DNA of 10,648 bases from JBDRGD01 sp043818095 (lineage in GTDB: Bacteria > Chloroflexota > Dehalococcoidia > Dehalococcoidales > RBG-16-60-22). Made by a program: the position numbers and the translations under genes. This document shows, piece after piece, positions 1-5,510 of the stretch. Within the stretch, counting starts at the first letter, position 1; every line of letters begins with the position of its first letter. The notes below the pieces were generated by a model. That model saw nothing but the letters and a program-made list of their open reading frames with translations, ran no database searches and had not been told where the DNA came from. The DNA lies in NCBI GenBank assembly GCA_043818095.1, contig JBDRGD010000087.1:1-10648 (forward strand). The letters run 5' to 3'.

Positions 1-575
1 TTGACGCGGGAGAGGTGTTTCCGCACCGTGTTCACCTCGGCTATCCCGGCGCCGGATGACAGGAGGAGTTCCGTGGCGCGCTGCTTGTCCGCCAGGGTCA
101 CCCCGCGCACGGGGTACGGCAGCAGCGCCGAGCCGCCCCCGGAGAGCAGCGCCAGGACGAGGTCGTTGGCGCCGATGTCATAGCGCGCCCTGAGCCGCAG
201 CATCTCCCGCACGCCCCGCACGCCTCTTAGGTCCGGCAGGGGATGCCCCGCGGTGATGACCTTTATCTTTTGCACCGCATAACCGCCGCCCTTGTCCGTC
301 ACCACCCCCGCGGTAATCTTCTCCGGGGGGACGATAGCTTCCAGGGCCACGGCCATCAGTCCGGCGGCTTTGCCCCCGCCCGCCACGAAAATCCTGCCCC
401 CGGAGACCGGGTAAGCGTCACTCTGCACCCTGAGGACGCCGGCGGCGGCATCGTAGGCGAGCGATGCTTCCATGATGGCGGAAGGAAGAACGCGGTTAAT
501 CCCCGCTTCGATGATGTCCAGCGCCGCCGTCCGCGCGGGGGAGGTGGCGAGGGCACCGCGATTCTTAATCGGCAT
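1..575 (-). CDS. Glycerate 2-kinase, MOFRL/type 2 family (N-terminal part, cut by window edge)
   Basis: The encoded protein would phosphorylate D-glycerate with ATP in the cytoplasm, feeding glycerate into lower glycolysis or serine/glyoxylate metabolism. Only 191 codons are present; the C-terminal MOFRL domain lies beyond the left edge. Visible family marks are an N-terminal IKNR segment with a following IIEAGI helix, the glycine-rich AGGGKAAGLMA loop (residues 65-75, lysine 69), TAGHPLPD (108-115), and the LLSGGGSALLPYP nucleotide-binding stretch (143-155). The ATG at 573-575 is chosen because family members begin with an IKNR-type N-terminus; no good ribosome binding site precedes it. It starts 8 nt after the tspO stop, so it is probably the distal gene of that operon and translated by coupling. 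Some relatives are annotated as hydroxypyruvate reductase (TtuD) through historical error. The family call is firm; the substrate is inferred. Confidence 0.9.
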   Translation of the reverse strand, partial: MPIKNRGALATSPARTAALDIIEAGINRVLPSAIMEASLAYDAAAGVLRVQSDAYPVSGGRIFVAGGGKAAGLMAVALEAIVPPEKITAGVVTDKGGGYAVQKIKVITAGHPLPDLRGVRGVREMLRLRARYDIGANDLVLALLSGGGSALLPYPVRGVTLADKQRATELLLSSGAGIAEVNTVRKHLSRV

Positions 576-583
576 GAGGCCGG

Positions 584-1072
584 TCAGAGGTTCAGCTGCC
601 ACAGGGCGATATTCAGGACGCTGGCAAAGGTTACCCAGAGGAGGTAGGGCAGCATCAGCCATCCCGACAGCCCGCGCACCCGGAAAAAGAGGACCATCGT
701 CACCAGGATTGCCAACCACAGCGGGATGATGACAATGAGTCCGAAAAGCGTGGACCGCATCCCGAAGAAGGCCCCCGACCACAATATGTTGAGCGCGAGC
801 TGTCCCAGGAATAGGGCCAGCGCCACCCGGACCCTACGGGAGGAGAGGCCCTCCCGCCAGACGAAGAAAGCCGCCAGGCCCATCAGCAGGTAGAGCAGCG
901 TCCAGACCGGGGCAAAAAGCTCGCCGGGCGGGTTAAAGAAAGGCTTTTGCAGGGAGGCGTACCAGGTGGGAATCGACGGAGTGGTGAAGATGGAGCCGAC
1001 GGCCCCGGCCATCAGGCAGACGACGAGACTGGCCACCAGTTCTAATACATCAGAGGTCCGGTTTCTTTCCAT
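584..1072 (-). CDS. tspO: TspO/MBR family membrane protein (tryptophan-rich sensory protein)
   Basis: A 162-residue protein, the usual bacterial TspO length, with five hydrophobic segments (about 10-30, 50-72, 80-99, 105-130 and 137-159). Family-typical motifs are all present: WY-x-L-x-KP-x-FNPP (37-49), FAPVW (53-57), LNILWS (94-99), and the C-terminal W138/LPY/W146/FA/LN/W158 pattern that lines the ligand cavity. Known members bind tetrapyrroles such as protoporphyrin IX and haem and have been linked to stress or photooxidative regulation; the role here is unknown. The ATG start has a GGGAGGT ribosome binding site 6 nt upstream. It lies 19 nt after yggS and 8 nt before the glycerate kinase, so it is an internal gene of a minus-strand operon. 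No tetrapyrrole biosynthesis gene is visible nearby to suggest the ligand. Confidence 0.95.
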   Translation of the reverse strand: MERNRTSDVLELVASLVVCLMAGAVGSIFTTPSIPTWYASLQKPFFNPPGELFAPVWTLLYLLMGLAAFFVWREGLSSRRVRVALALFLGQLALNILWSGAFFGMRSTLFGLIVIIPLWLAILVTMVLFFRVRGLSGWLMLPYLLWVTFASVLNIALWQLNL

Positions 1073-1091
1073 AAGACTACCTCCCGGTCAA

Positions 1092-1751
1092 TCACTGACC
1101 TGCGCAGTCAAATATCCTGGTACCGATTCTGACAATGTTGGCGCCTTCCTCCAGGGCAATCCGGTAAGAGGCGCTCATTCCCATGGAAAGGTAGCGCATT
1201 TCCGTGCCGGGCAGCCCGCGCTGCCGTAAGGCGGTAAAAAGCTGCCGGGTCTCCCGGAAATAAGGCCGGGCGTCCTCCGGATCGCCGGACAGGGGTCCCA
1301 TCGTCATCAGGCCCATCACCTTCACGTGGGGTAACCCGGAAATCTGCTCTATGATGCCGGCAGCGTCTTCCGGCAGGACGCCGGTCTTCTGACGCTCCCG
1401 CCCGCTGTTAACCTCAATCAGGACGGGCATTTCCTTGCCCAGGGGGAGACATTTTTTCTCGATTTCCGCAGCCAGCGCGACGGAGTCCAACGTTTCCACC
1501 ATGTCAAAGAGGGAGACCGCCTTTTTTACCTTGTTGCGCTGGAGGTGCCCGATGAAATGCCACCGGGCCTTCCGGCCCACGGCGGCAAACGCCTCCTCGG
1601 CTTCCTGGACGTAGTTCTCCCCGATGATTCCGGCCCCCGCCGCCACCGCCTCCATGACCTGTGCCGGAGTCCTGCCCTTTGCGGCCACTAAAAGCTGCAC
1701 TTCCTCCGGCAGCTCTTTCAGCAACCGGCGCACGTTATCTCCGATTGACAC
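1092..1751 (-). CDS. yggS: YggS family pyridoxal phosphate homeostasis protein
   Basis: A 219-residue PLP-binding protein of the YggS/PROSC (UPF0001) family, a single-domain alanine-racemase-like TIM barrel without known enzymatic activity. It buffers cytoplasmic PLP and influences amino-acid and keto-acid pools. Family motifs seen: the lysine expected to hold PLP in LLVAAKGRTP (K25), GENYVQE (44-50), HFIGHLQRNK (65-74), VNSGRERQKTG (114-124), GLMTMGP (147-153), LSMGMSASY (188-196), and VRIGTRIF (207-214). The N-terminal helix before the lysine is shorter than in the E. coli protein. The start is GTG at 1749-1751 with AGGA 5 nt upstream; this ribosome binding site overlaps the TAG stop of the upstream lipoprotein gene (7 nt gap), which suggests coupled translation. 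In other bacteria yggS often sits by sepF and cell-division genes; here it is beside tspO. Confidence 0.95.
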   Translation of the reverse strand: MSIGDNVRRLLKELPEEVQLLVAAKGRTPAQVMEAVAAGAGIIGENYVQEAEEAFAAVGRKARWHFIGHLQRNKVKKAVSLFDMVETLDSVALAAEIEKKCLPLGKEMPVLIEVNSGRERQKTGVLPEDAAGIIEQISGLPHVKVMGLMTMGPLSGDPEDARPYFRETRQLFTALRQRGLPGTEMRYLSMGMSASYRIALEEGANIVRIGTRIFDCAGQ

Positions 1752-1758
1752 GACCGTC

Positions 1759-2073
1759 CTAGCTCTGATTGTCCGTCTGGTTTGCCGTCATGGGGTCTAC
1801 GCCCAGTTGCTGCAGTTGCTGCGCCTGCTGCTGCTGCGACCACTTGCCGTAGGCCTCCGCCCACTGCTTCAATCCCTCCTGAAGCTGCTGCTGGTAAGCC
1901 TCATCCGCTTTACGCTTGGCTTCCAGCTGCTTCTGGTAAGCCTCAATCTGTTTCTGGTAGGCGTCCTGGTCACGCTGGCGCTGCGAGGTGCCCAGTCCCA
2001 GGGTATCGCAGGAAAGCAGCAGCGTCAGGAGCGCCAGCAATACGGAAAGGAATATTCCGCTTTTCAGTTTCAT
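1759..2073 (-). CDS. Small glutamine-rich coiled-coil lipoprotein, function unknown
   Basis: A 104-residue predicted lipoprotein. Residues 1-21 form a signal peptide (MKLK basic start, then a leucine-rich core) ending in the lipobox LLSC, with lipidated cysteine at 22. Residues 38-86 are seven unbroken 7-residue units: AYQKQIE, AYQKQLE, AKRKADE, AYQQQLQ, EGLKQWA, EAYGKWS and QQQQAQQ. This points to a long amphipathic helix or coiled coil. Glutamine makes up about a fifth of the protein (22 residues). The ATG at 2071-2073 is preferred over the ATG just before it, because GGAGGG ends 4 nt upstream of it but only 1 nt from the other; a further in-frame TTG at 2088 would lengthen the N-terminus without a better site. 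It is the first gene of the yggS-tspO operon. The layout recalls murein-lipoprotein-like spacers, but no homology is claimed. Confidence 0.82.
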   Translation of the reverse strand: MKLKSGIFLSVLLALLTLLLSCDTLGLGTSQRQRDQDAYQKQIEAYQKQLEAKRKADEAYQQQLQEGLKQWAEAYGKWSQQQQAQQLQQLGVDPMTANQTDNQS

Positions 2074-2077
2074 CATA

Positions 2078-2083
2078 CCCTCC
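2078..2083 (-). promoter_or_regulatory. Ribosome binding site deciding the lipoprotein start
   Basis: GGAGGG on the minus strand is followed by two adjacent ATG codons. Spacing is 1 nt to the first and 4 nt to the second, which favours the second (2073) as the real start. Confidence 0.6.
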
Positions 2084-2109
2084 GGCAACCTCCAGTCACT
2101 TCCATTACT

Positions 2110-2136
2110 ATTTTACATTAAAAAACGCCGTTTCAA
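2110..2136 (-). promoter_or_regulatory. Candidate sigma70 promoter of the lipoprotein-yggS-tspO operon
   Basis: On the minus strand TTGAAA (2131-2136) and TAAAAT (2110-2115) are separated by 15 bp, shorter than the ideal 17. The site is 37 nt from the lipoprotein start and is the only promoter-like pair in this gap. The short spacer keeps confidence modest. Confidence 0.4.
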
Positions 2137-2208
2137 CAGAGGGGGAGGGGCCCCGGTAAAAAGATTTTGCGGTCAGGTGAAACGGGGGAAGTCCCGGCGG
2201 GAAAAGGA

Positions 2209-2251
2209 AAACCAGGGTCTCCCCCGGACTCCGGGAAATAGGCCCTGGTTT
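2209..2251 (-). terminator. Nested hairpin, probable terminator of the 122-residue gene
   Basis: An 11-bp outer stem (2209-2219 with 2241-2251, one G-U pair) encloses a second hairpin, CCCGG-ACT-CCGGG (2223-2235). Read on the minus strand the structure ends in a pyrimidine-rich tail, TTTTCCTTTTCCC. It lies about 80 nt past the stop of the upstream minus-strand gene and before the next promoter, fitting a transcription terminator. The outer stem is nearly symmetric, so a role on either strand is possible. Confidence 0.5.
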
Positions 2252-2263
2252 AAGGACCGGTAT

Positions 2264-2277
2264 CCGGCTGATGCCGG
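2264..2277. other. Short GC-rich hairpin
   Basis: CCGGC-TGAT-GCCGG forms a perfect 5-bp stem with a 4-nt loop, between the 2332 stop codon and the larger nested hairpin. A further GC-rich dyad centred on CCGGCCGG lies at about 2297-2304. They may be part of the same mRNA 3' end; no separate function can be assigned. Confidence 0.35.
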
Positions 2278-2331
2278 TTTCCCCGCGTGTTTTCCTCCGG
2301 CCGGGGAGAAAGCGGGAAGCGCGCTGCGAGT

Positions 2332-2700
2332 CTAGTCTTTCTCTTTCTTGGCGGATTTTTCCCTGCTTTCCTTCTCCCTGGCGGGCTTCTGCGGTAGGAA
2401 GCCGCCGTGCATGGCCCTGACGTCTGACCGCCAGGCCGGCGCGCGGTGTACCAGGAAACGCCGGGAGGGCTGGTCTTCGTTGCAGACCAGCATGGAATTG
2501 ATGCTCGGCCAGGGCAGGAAGAGGTCTTCAGTGTCCCGGGCGACCATGTCCAGGTCGTCATCCCAGTGGACCAGGTTAATCCGGACGCCGTATTCGTCCG
2601 CTTCCATAATCAGGCCGATATAGCAGTTGGTGGGCGCCGTCCCCGGCACCAGGCTTATCGCCGCGTAATAACCGGGACGTACCGCCTGTGGCTTTGACAT
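2332..2700 (-). CDS. Hypothetical protein, 122 residues, lysine-rich tail
   Basis: I do not recognise the family. The protein is soluble with no signal peptide. Residues about 8-72 look like a small beta-rich domain: YYAAISLVPG, then CYIGLIMEADEYGVRINLV, an acidic WDDDLDMVARDTEDLF stretch, and a hydrophobic LPWPSINSMLV. Repeated short strands with an acidic loop suggest an SH3- or Sm-like barrel, but that is a guess from pattern only. Residues about 104-122 are a highly charged Lys/Glu/Arg tail, probably disordered and possibly nucleic-acid-binding. The ATG is supported by a textbook AGGAGGT site 5 nt upstream and a near-consensus promoter, so the gene is real and probably well expressed. It is transcribed alone, with hairpins after its stop. 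Confidence 0.8.
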   Translation of the reverse strand: MSKPQAVRPGYYAAISLVPGTAPTNCYIGLIMEADEYGVRINLVHWDDDLDMVARDTEDLFLPWPSINSMLVCNEDQPSRRFLVHRAPAWRSDVRAMHGGFLPQKPAREKESREKSAKKEKD

Positions 2701-2705
2701 TGCGC

Positions 2706-2712
2706 ACCTCCT
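2706..2712 (-). promoter_or_regulatory. Strong ribosome binding site
   Basis: AGGAGGT on the minus strand lies 5 nt before the ATG at 2700, a full match to the anti-Shine-Dalgarno sequence. It fixes the start of the 122-residue protein. Confidence 0.85.
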
Positions 2713-2727
2713 AACCCCTGTAATGTG

Positions 2728-2756
2728 TTTATACTACCAACGGCCGTCCCTGTCAA
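2728..2756 (-). promoter_or_regulatory. Near-consensus sigma70 promoter
   Basis: Minus-strand TTGACA (2751-2756, perfect -35) and TATAAA (2728-2733, 5 of 6 for -10) are separated by exactly 17 bp. Transcription would start near 2721, leaving a leader of about 20 nt before the gene at 2700. It is the best promoter in the window. Confidence 0.85.
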
Positions 2757-2800
2757 CTGGCAGCGTGCCGGTTCCCCGTTCTTTCTTACTACGACCCGTC

Positions 2801-3964
2801 TCAGGGTTCCTGCATTTCTATCCTGGTCTGGTCCGCCGCCGGCAGGGAGCCGTCATCCACCCGCAGCTGGATGTAAGCCGGATTGGACGGCGGGCTGACA
2901 TTCGCACTGCCGTAGTAGACGATTTCCAGGTAATCGGTATCGTCGACTACGGTATAGCCGGGGAAGTCATAGGTCGCCGGGAGGGTCTCCCAGGTCTCCG
3001 GGACGGTGATGTCCGCGATTGCTTGGTTGGTGGCGATGGTCTGCCGCAGGCTGCCGTCCGCCTGGCGGACCAGGATGTCAATACTGAGGTAGACGTGACT
3101 GTCGGCATCGGGGAAATCGGGGTCTCCCAGGGTGCGCCCGCGATAATAAGCCGTCCAGGTAGACGCGGGAATCTCGGTAAGCTCCAGCAGGTGAAAGATA
3201 TGCCGTGCCGGCATGGTGTCATCGGAGTCTTTGTGGAGCAGCTTTCGCCCGCTTTCTCCGATTTCATAGGCATCCGTGGACTCGGTGATGGCGGTGCCGT
3301 CCGCCCCCGCCGCCTCCTTCATCAGGTAATAGTCGGTCCCGGCAACCGATTCCGTTTCCGAGTGGGTGGTGAGCATGGTGACCCCCGCGGTCAGGGAGAC
3401 ATCCTCGTGCCATCCCGTGGCGGTGGCGATGGTGATTGTCGCGGGCGTCCCCGCTTCCGGCACCGGGTCCAGCCGCAGGTCGATGAGCATCTCCTCCCCC
3501 GGGTTCAGGATGCCGGGGTCGTAGACGTCCGGCAGCACCTTGCCCTCGGACTCGGCGGAGATAAGAATCTTGCCCCACTGGTTGTTGCCCGGCGTCCCGG
3601 TGGTGTAGGGCAGCCAGACCACCTGTTCACCGCCCGCGGCGGAGTACTGGACAATCACGTCCCACTTCGCCAGGTCGTTGAGCTTCGTCTGTCCTCGATT
3701 CCGCAGGCGCACCCGCCAGTGACCCGCCGGGAAGAGACTGGTAGCCCCGGTGAGCTCCAGGTGCGTCCGGTTGAGCTTGCCCTCCAGCTTGCTCAGGGTT
3801 ACCGCGCCGGCGGCGCTGGTATCCGTCGTAAACATGTAGCCCTGCGCCATGGACATCCCCCCGAACACCGTCAGGAAAATGATGACCAGCGCCACGATTG
3901 CCATCTGCATTTTCAGACCTGTCCCCGCGGCAATCTTCCCGCGGCGAAGCCGTTTCACGCTCAC
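2801..3964 (-). CDS. Exported pilin/archaellin-like protein with beta-rich ectodomains
   Basis: The 387-residue product begins with a short basic leader, VKRLRRGK (residues 3-10), then a hydrophobic helix (about 19-42). This resembles a class III prepilin/archaellin signal, where a prepilin peptidase would cut after the glycine of RRG. The next region (about 65-195) is beta-rich, with HWRVRLRNRGQTKLNDLAKW and YDPGILNPGEEMLID. Such wording is reminiscent of archaellin/FlaG-type domains; this is by eye, not alignment. The C-terminal third (about 268-375) looks like a separate beta-sandwich. The start is uncertain: GTG 3964 has GGGA 5 nt upstream and leaves the leader intact. An upstream TTG (4009) and internal ATGs (3910, 3904) are alternatives; the ATGs would remove the basic leader. 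No pilus assembly gene is nearby. It diverges from the Fur-type regulator. It could instead be a membrane-anchored surface protein. Confidence 0.75.
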   Translation of the reverse strand: MSVKRLRRGKIAAGTGLKMQMAIVALVIIFLTVFGGMSMAQGYMFTTDTSAAGAVTLSKLEGKLNRTHLELTGATSLFPAGHWRVRLRNRGQTKLNDLAKWDVIVQYSAAGGEQVVWLPYTTGTPGNNQWGKILISAESEGKVLPDVYDPGILNPGEEMLIDLRLDPVPEAGTPATITIATATGWHEDVSLTAGVTMLTTHSETESVAGTDYYLMKEAAGADGTAITESTDAYEIGESGRKLLHKDSDDTMPARHIFHLLELTEIPASTWTAYYRGRTLGDPDFPDADSHVYLSIDILVRQADGSLRQTIATNQAIADITVPETWETLPATYDFPGYTVVDDTDYLEIVYYGSANVSPPSNPAYIQLRVDDGSLPAADQTRIEMQEP

Positions 3965-4109
3965 GGATGTCCCGGAAAAATCCCCGGAATGCCCCCAGCG
4001 TAATCCCAAGTTAGCACTTCCCCCGGGAGGAAGCGACAGGGTTGCCCCTCATTTTACCGGCGTGTTTCCCCGAAAGGGCGGGCGTTACTGGCTGAGGTGG
4101 ATGCTAGTC

Positions 4110-4139
4110 TTGACAGCGCGATTGTCCCTGTGTCAATAT
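4110..4139 (+). promoter_or_regulatory. Promoter of the Fur-family regulator / metal importer operon
   Basis: A perfect -35 TTGACA (4110-4115) is followed after 18 bp by a weak -10, CAATAT (4134-4139). Transcription would start at about 4146, inside the palindrome at 4143-4161, which is the position expected for a repressed promoter. TTGACA and the downstream TGTCAA (4131-4136) are also inverted copies of one another. Confidence 0.6.
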
Positions 4140-4142
4140 GTA

Positions 4143-4161
4143 ATTGAAAACCATTTTCAAT
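4143..4161. promoter_or_regulatory. Fur/Zur-type operator palindrome
   Basis: ATTGAAAACCATTTTCAAT is a perfect 8-bp inverted repeat with a 3-bp centre. The core TGAAAAC-C-ATTTTCA has the 7-1-7 design known for Fur-superfamily boxes. It ends 10 nt before the start codon of a Fur-family gene and covers the predicted transcription start, so metal-loaded repressor bound here would shut off the whole operon. Confidence 0.8.
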
Positions 4162-4171
4162 AAGGTCTGTC

Positions 4172-4624
4172 ATGGAGTTATCGGGAAAGCGGCTGGGGGA
4201 GCGCCTGAGGCAGGGGGGTTACCGCCTGACCGCACCGCGGCGGGCGGTGCTGGAGGTGATTTCGGGGACCAGGGAGAGCCTGACCCCCGCGCTGATTTAC
4301 CAGAAGGTGCGGCGGAGCCATCCCGGCATCGGGCTGGTGACCGTCTACCGCACGCTGGAGGTGCTGGCAGGGATGGGCCTGCTCTGCGAGGTGCGCGGCG
4401 GCGACAGCCATCACGGTTACCTGGTGAGGCGCCCCGAAGGGCACCACCATCACCTGGTCTGTTCCGATTGCGGCACGGTGGTCGATTTCACCCGCTGCGA
4501 CCTGGCGAAAATCGAGGATAAGCTGGAGCGCGAGACCGGTTTCAAGATAAAAGAGCACCTCCTCGAGTTCCAGGGGCGGTGCCGGCGCTGCCAGCAGGCC
4601 CGCGGGGAAAAAGACGATGCCTGA
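4172..4624 (+). CDS. Fur-family metalloregulator, probably Zur
   Basis: A 150-residue Fur-superfamily repressor of normal length. The N-terminal winged helix (about 5-85) contains RLTAPRRAVLEVI and the recognition-helix region GIGLVTVYRTLEVL (52-65). The C-terminal dimerisation domain carries EGHHHHLVCSDCG (89-101) and ends with CRRC (137-140). The two CxxC pairs (C97/C100, C137/C140) form the usual structural zinc site. H80/H81, H91-94 and H129 are candidate sensor ligands. The ATG at 4172 has AAGG 6 nt upstream. A perfect operator-like palindrome precedes it and its last 8 nt overlap the importer's binding-protein gene, so it very likely represses its own operon. Since the partner is a ZnuABC-type importer, zinc sensing (Zur) is the best guess; Fur (iron) or Mur (manganese) cannot be excluded from sequence. 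Confidence 0.9.
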   Translation: MELSGKRLGERLRQGGYRLTAPRRAVLEVISGTRESLTPALIYQKVRRSHPGIGLVTVYRTLEVLAGMGLLCEVRGGDSHHGYLVRRPEGHHHHLVCSDCGTVVDFTRCDLAKIEDKLERETGFKIKEHLLEFQGRCRRCQQARGEKDDA

Positions 4625-5510
4625 CCGGCGCTGGTTCCGCGTCTTCCTCTTGAGCGTGTGCCTGCTCCTGGCGGGGCTTGCCATCGCGGTCTCCGCGGGT
4701 TGCGCGCCTCCTCAGGCGGCCGGGGGAACCGTCCCGGTGGCGGTCACGCTACTGCCCCAGGCGGAGTTCGTGCGGGGTGTGGGGGGAGACCGGGTGTCCG
4801 TGACGGTGATGGTCCCTCCCGGGGCGAGTCCGCACACCTATGAGCCCGAACCGTCCCAGATAGCGGCTCTTTCCCGGGCGAAAATGTATGCCGAGGTGGG
4901 CTCCGGGGTGGAGTTCGAGCTTTCCTGGATGGACAAACTCATCGCGCAAAACCGGGGCATGCTCGTCGTCGATTGCTCCCGCGGGATTGACCTGCTGCCG
5001 GGGGGCGAGGGGGGCCGGGGAGACCCGCACATCTGGTTGTCCCCGAAGAACGCGGAGATAATGGTGCGGAACATCGCCGACGGCCTGGCGCAGGTCGACC
5101 CCGCAAACCGCGCCTATTACGAGCAGCAGCGTGATGCTTATCTGCAAAAACTGGAGGCGCTGGATCGGGACCTGGGGAAAAAGCTGTCCGGCTTGACGGG
5201 GAGGACCTTCATGGTCTACCACCCGGTATTCGGCTATTTCGCGCGGGACTATGATCTGGAAATGATTGCCATCGAGAACGAGGGCAAGGAACCCCAGGCG
5301 GCGGACCTCGTCCGGCTGGTGCAGCAGGCGAAGGACGCCGGGATTAAGGTCATTTTCGCCGGACCCCAGGTCAATACCCAGAGCGCCCAGGTGATTGCCC
5401 GGGAAATTGGGGGCAGGGTGGTCCTGCTGGACCCGCTGGCGGAGGACTACCTCGCCAACATGCGCCGCATCGGTGACGCCATCGTGGCGGCGGGGGAGGA
5501 AACGCGATGA
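4617..5510 (+). CDS. znuA: Metal ABC transporter substrate-binding lipoprotein (ZnuA/TroA type)
   Basis: A 297-residue cluster A-I (ZnuA/TroA/PsaA) metal-binding protein that captures Zn2+ or Mn2+ outside the membrane and hands it to the permease. Residues 1-28 are a lipoprotein signal with lipobox SAGC (C29). The four expected ligands are visible: H73 in ASPHTYEP, H138 in GDPHIWLSP, H202 in MVYHPVFGYF, and D272 in VLLDPLAEDY. A long helix with YYEQQRDAYLQKLEALD (about 167-183) links the lobes. The loop before H138 is short and glycine-rich, without the histidine-rich insertion found in many zinc-specific ZnuA proteins, so manganese cannot be excluded; the set with aspartate as fourth ligand occurs in both groups. 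The start overlaps the end of the regulator gene by 8 nt and the stop overlaps the ATPase start by 4 nt (ATGA). Confidence 0.93.
   Translation: MPDRRWFRVFLLSVCLLLAGLAIAVSAGCAPPQAAGGTVPVAVTLLPQAEFVRGVGGDRVSVTVMVPPGASPHTYEPEPSQIAALSRAKMYAEVGSGVEFELSWMDKLIAQNRGMLVVDCSRGIDLLPGGEGGRGDPHIWLSPKNAEIMVRNIADGLAQVDPANRAYYEQQRDAYLQKLEALDRDLGKKLSGLTGRTFMVYHPVFGYFARDYDLEMIAIENEGKEPQAADLVRLVQQAKDAGIKVIFAGPQVNTQSAQVIAREIGGRVVLLDPLAEDYLANMRRIGDAIVAAGEETR

Noticed and set aside
1..183. Plus-strand open frame at the left edge
   Set aside because: The minus strand here continues the glycerate 2-kinase with its GGGSALLPYP motif, so the plus frame is a shadow.
2723..4003. Long plus-strand open frame opposite the pilin-like gene
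   Set aside because: It mirrors the minus-strand gene in a GC-rich region, has a low-complexity Arg/Gly/Val composition, no ribosome binding site and no recognisable domain.
4144..4521. Plus-strand frame overlapping the start of the Fur-family gene
   Set aside because: Its start lies inside the operator palindrome, its sequence is Gly/Ala/Pro-rich, and the Fur frame has full family motifs.
4178..4684. Minus-strand frame opposite the Fur-family gene
   Set aside because: No motif or ribosome binding site; fully explained by high G+C on the opposite strand.
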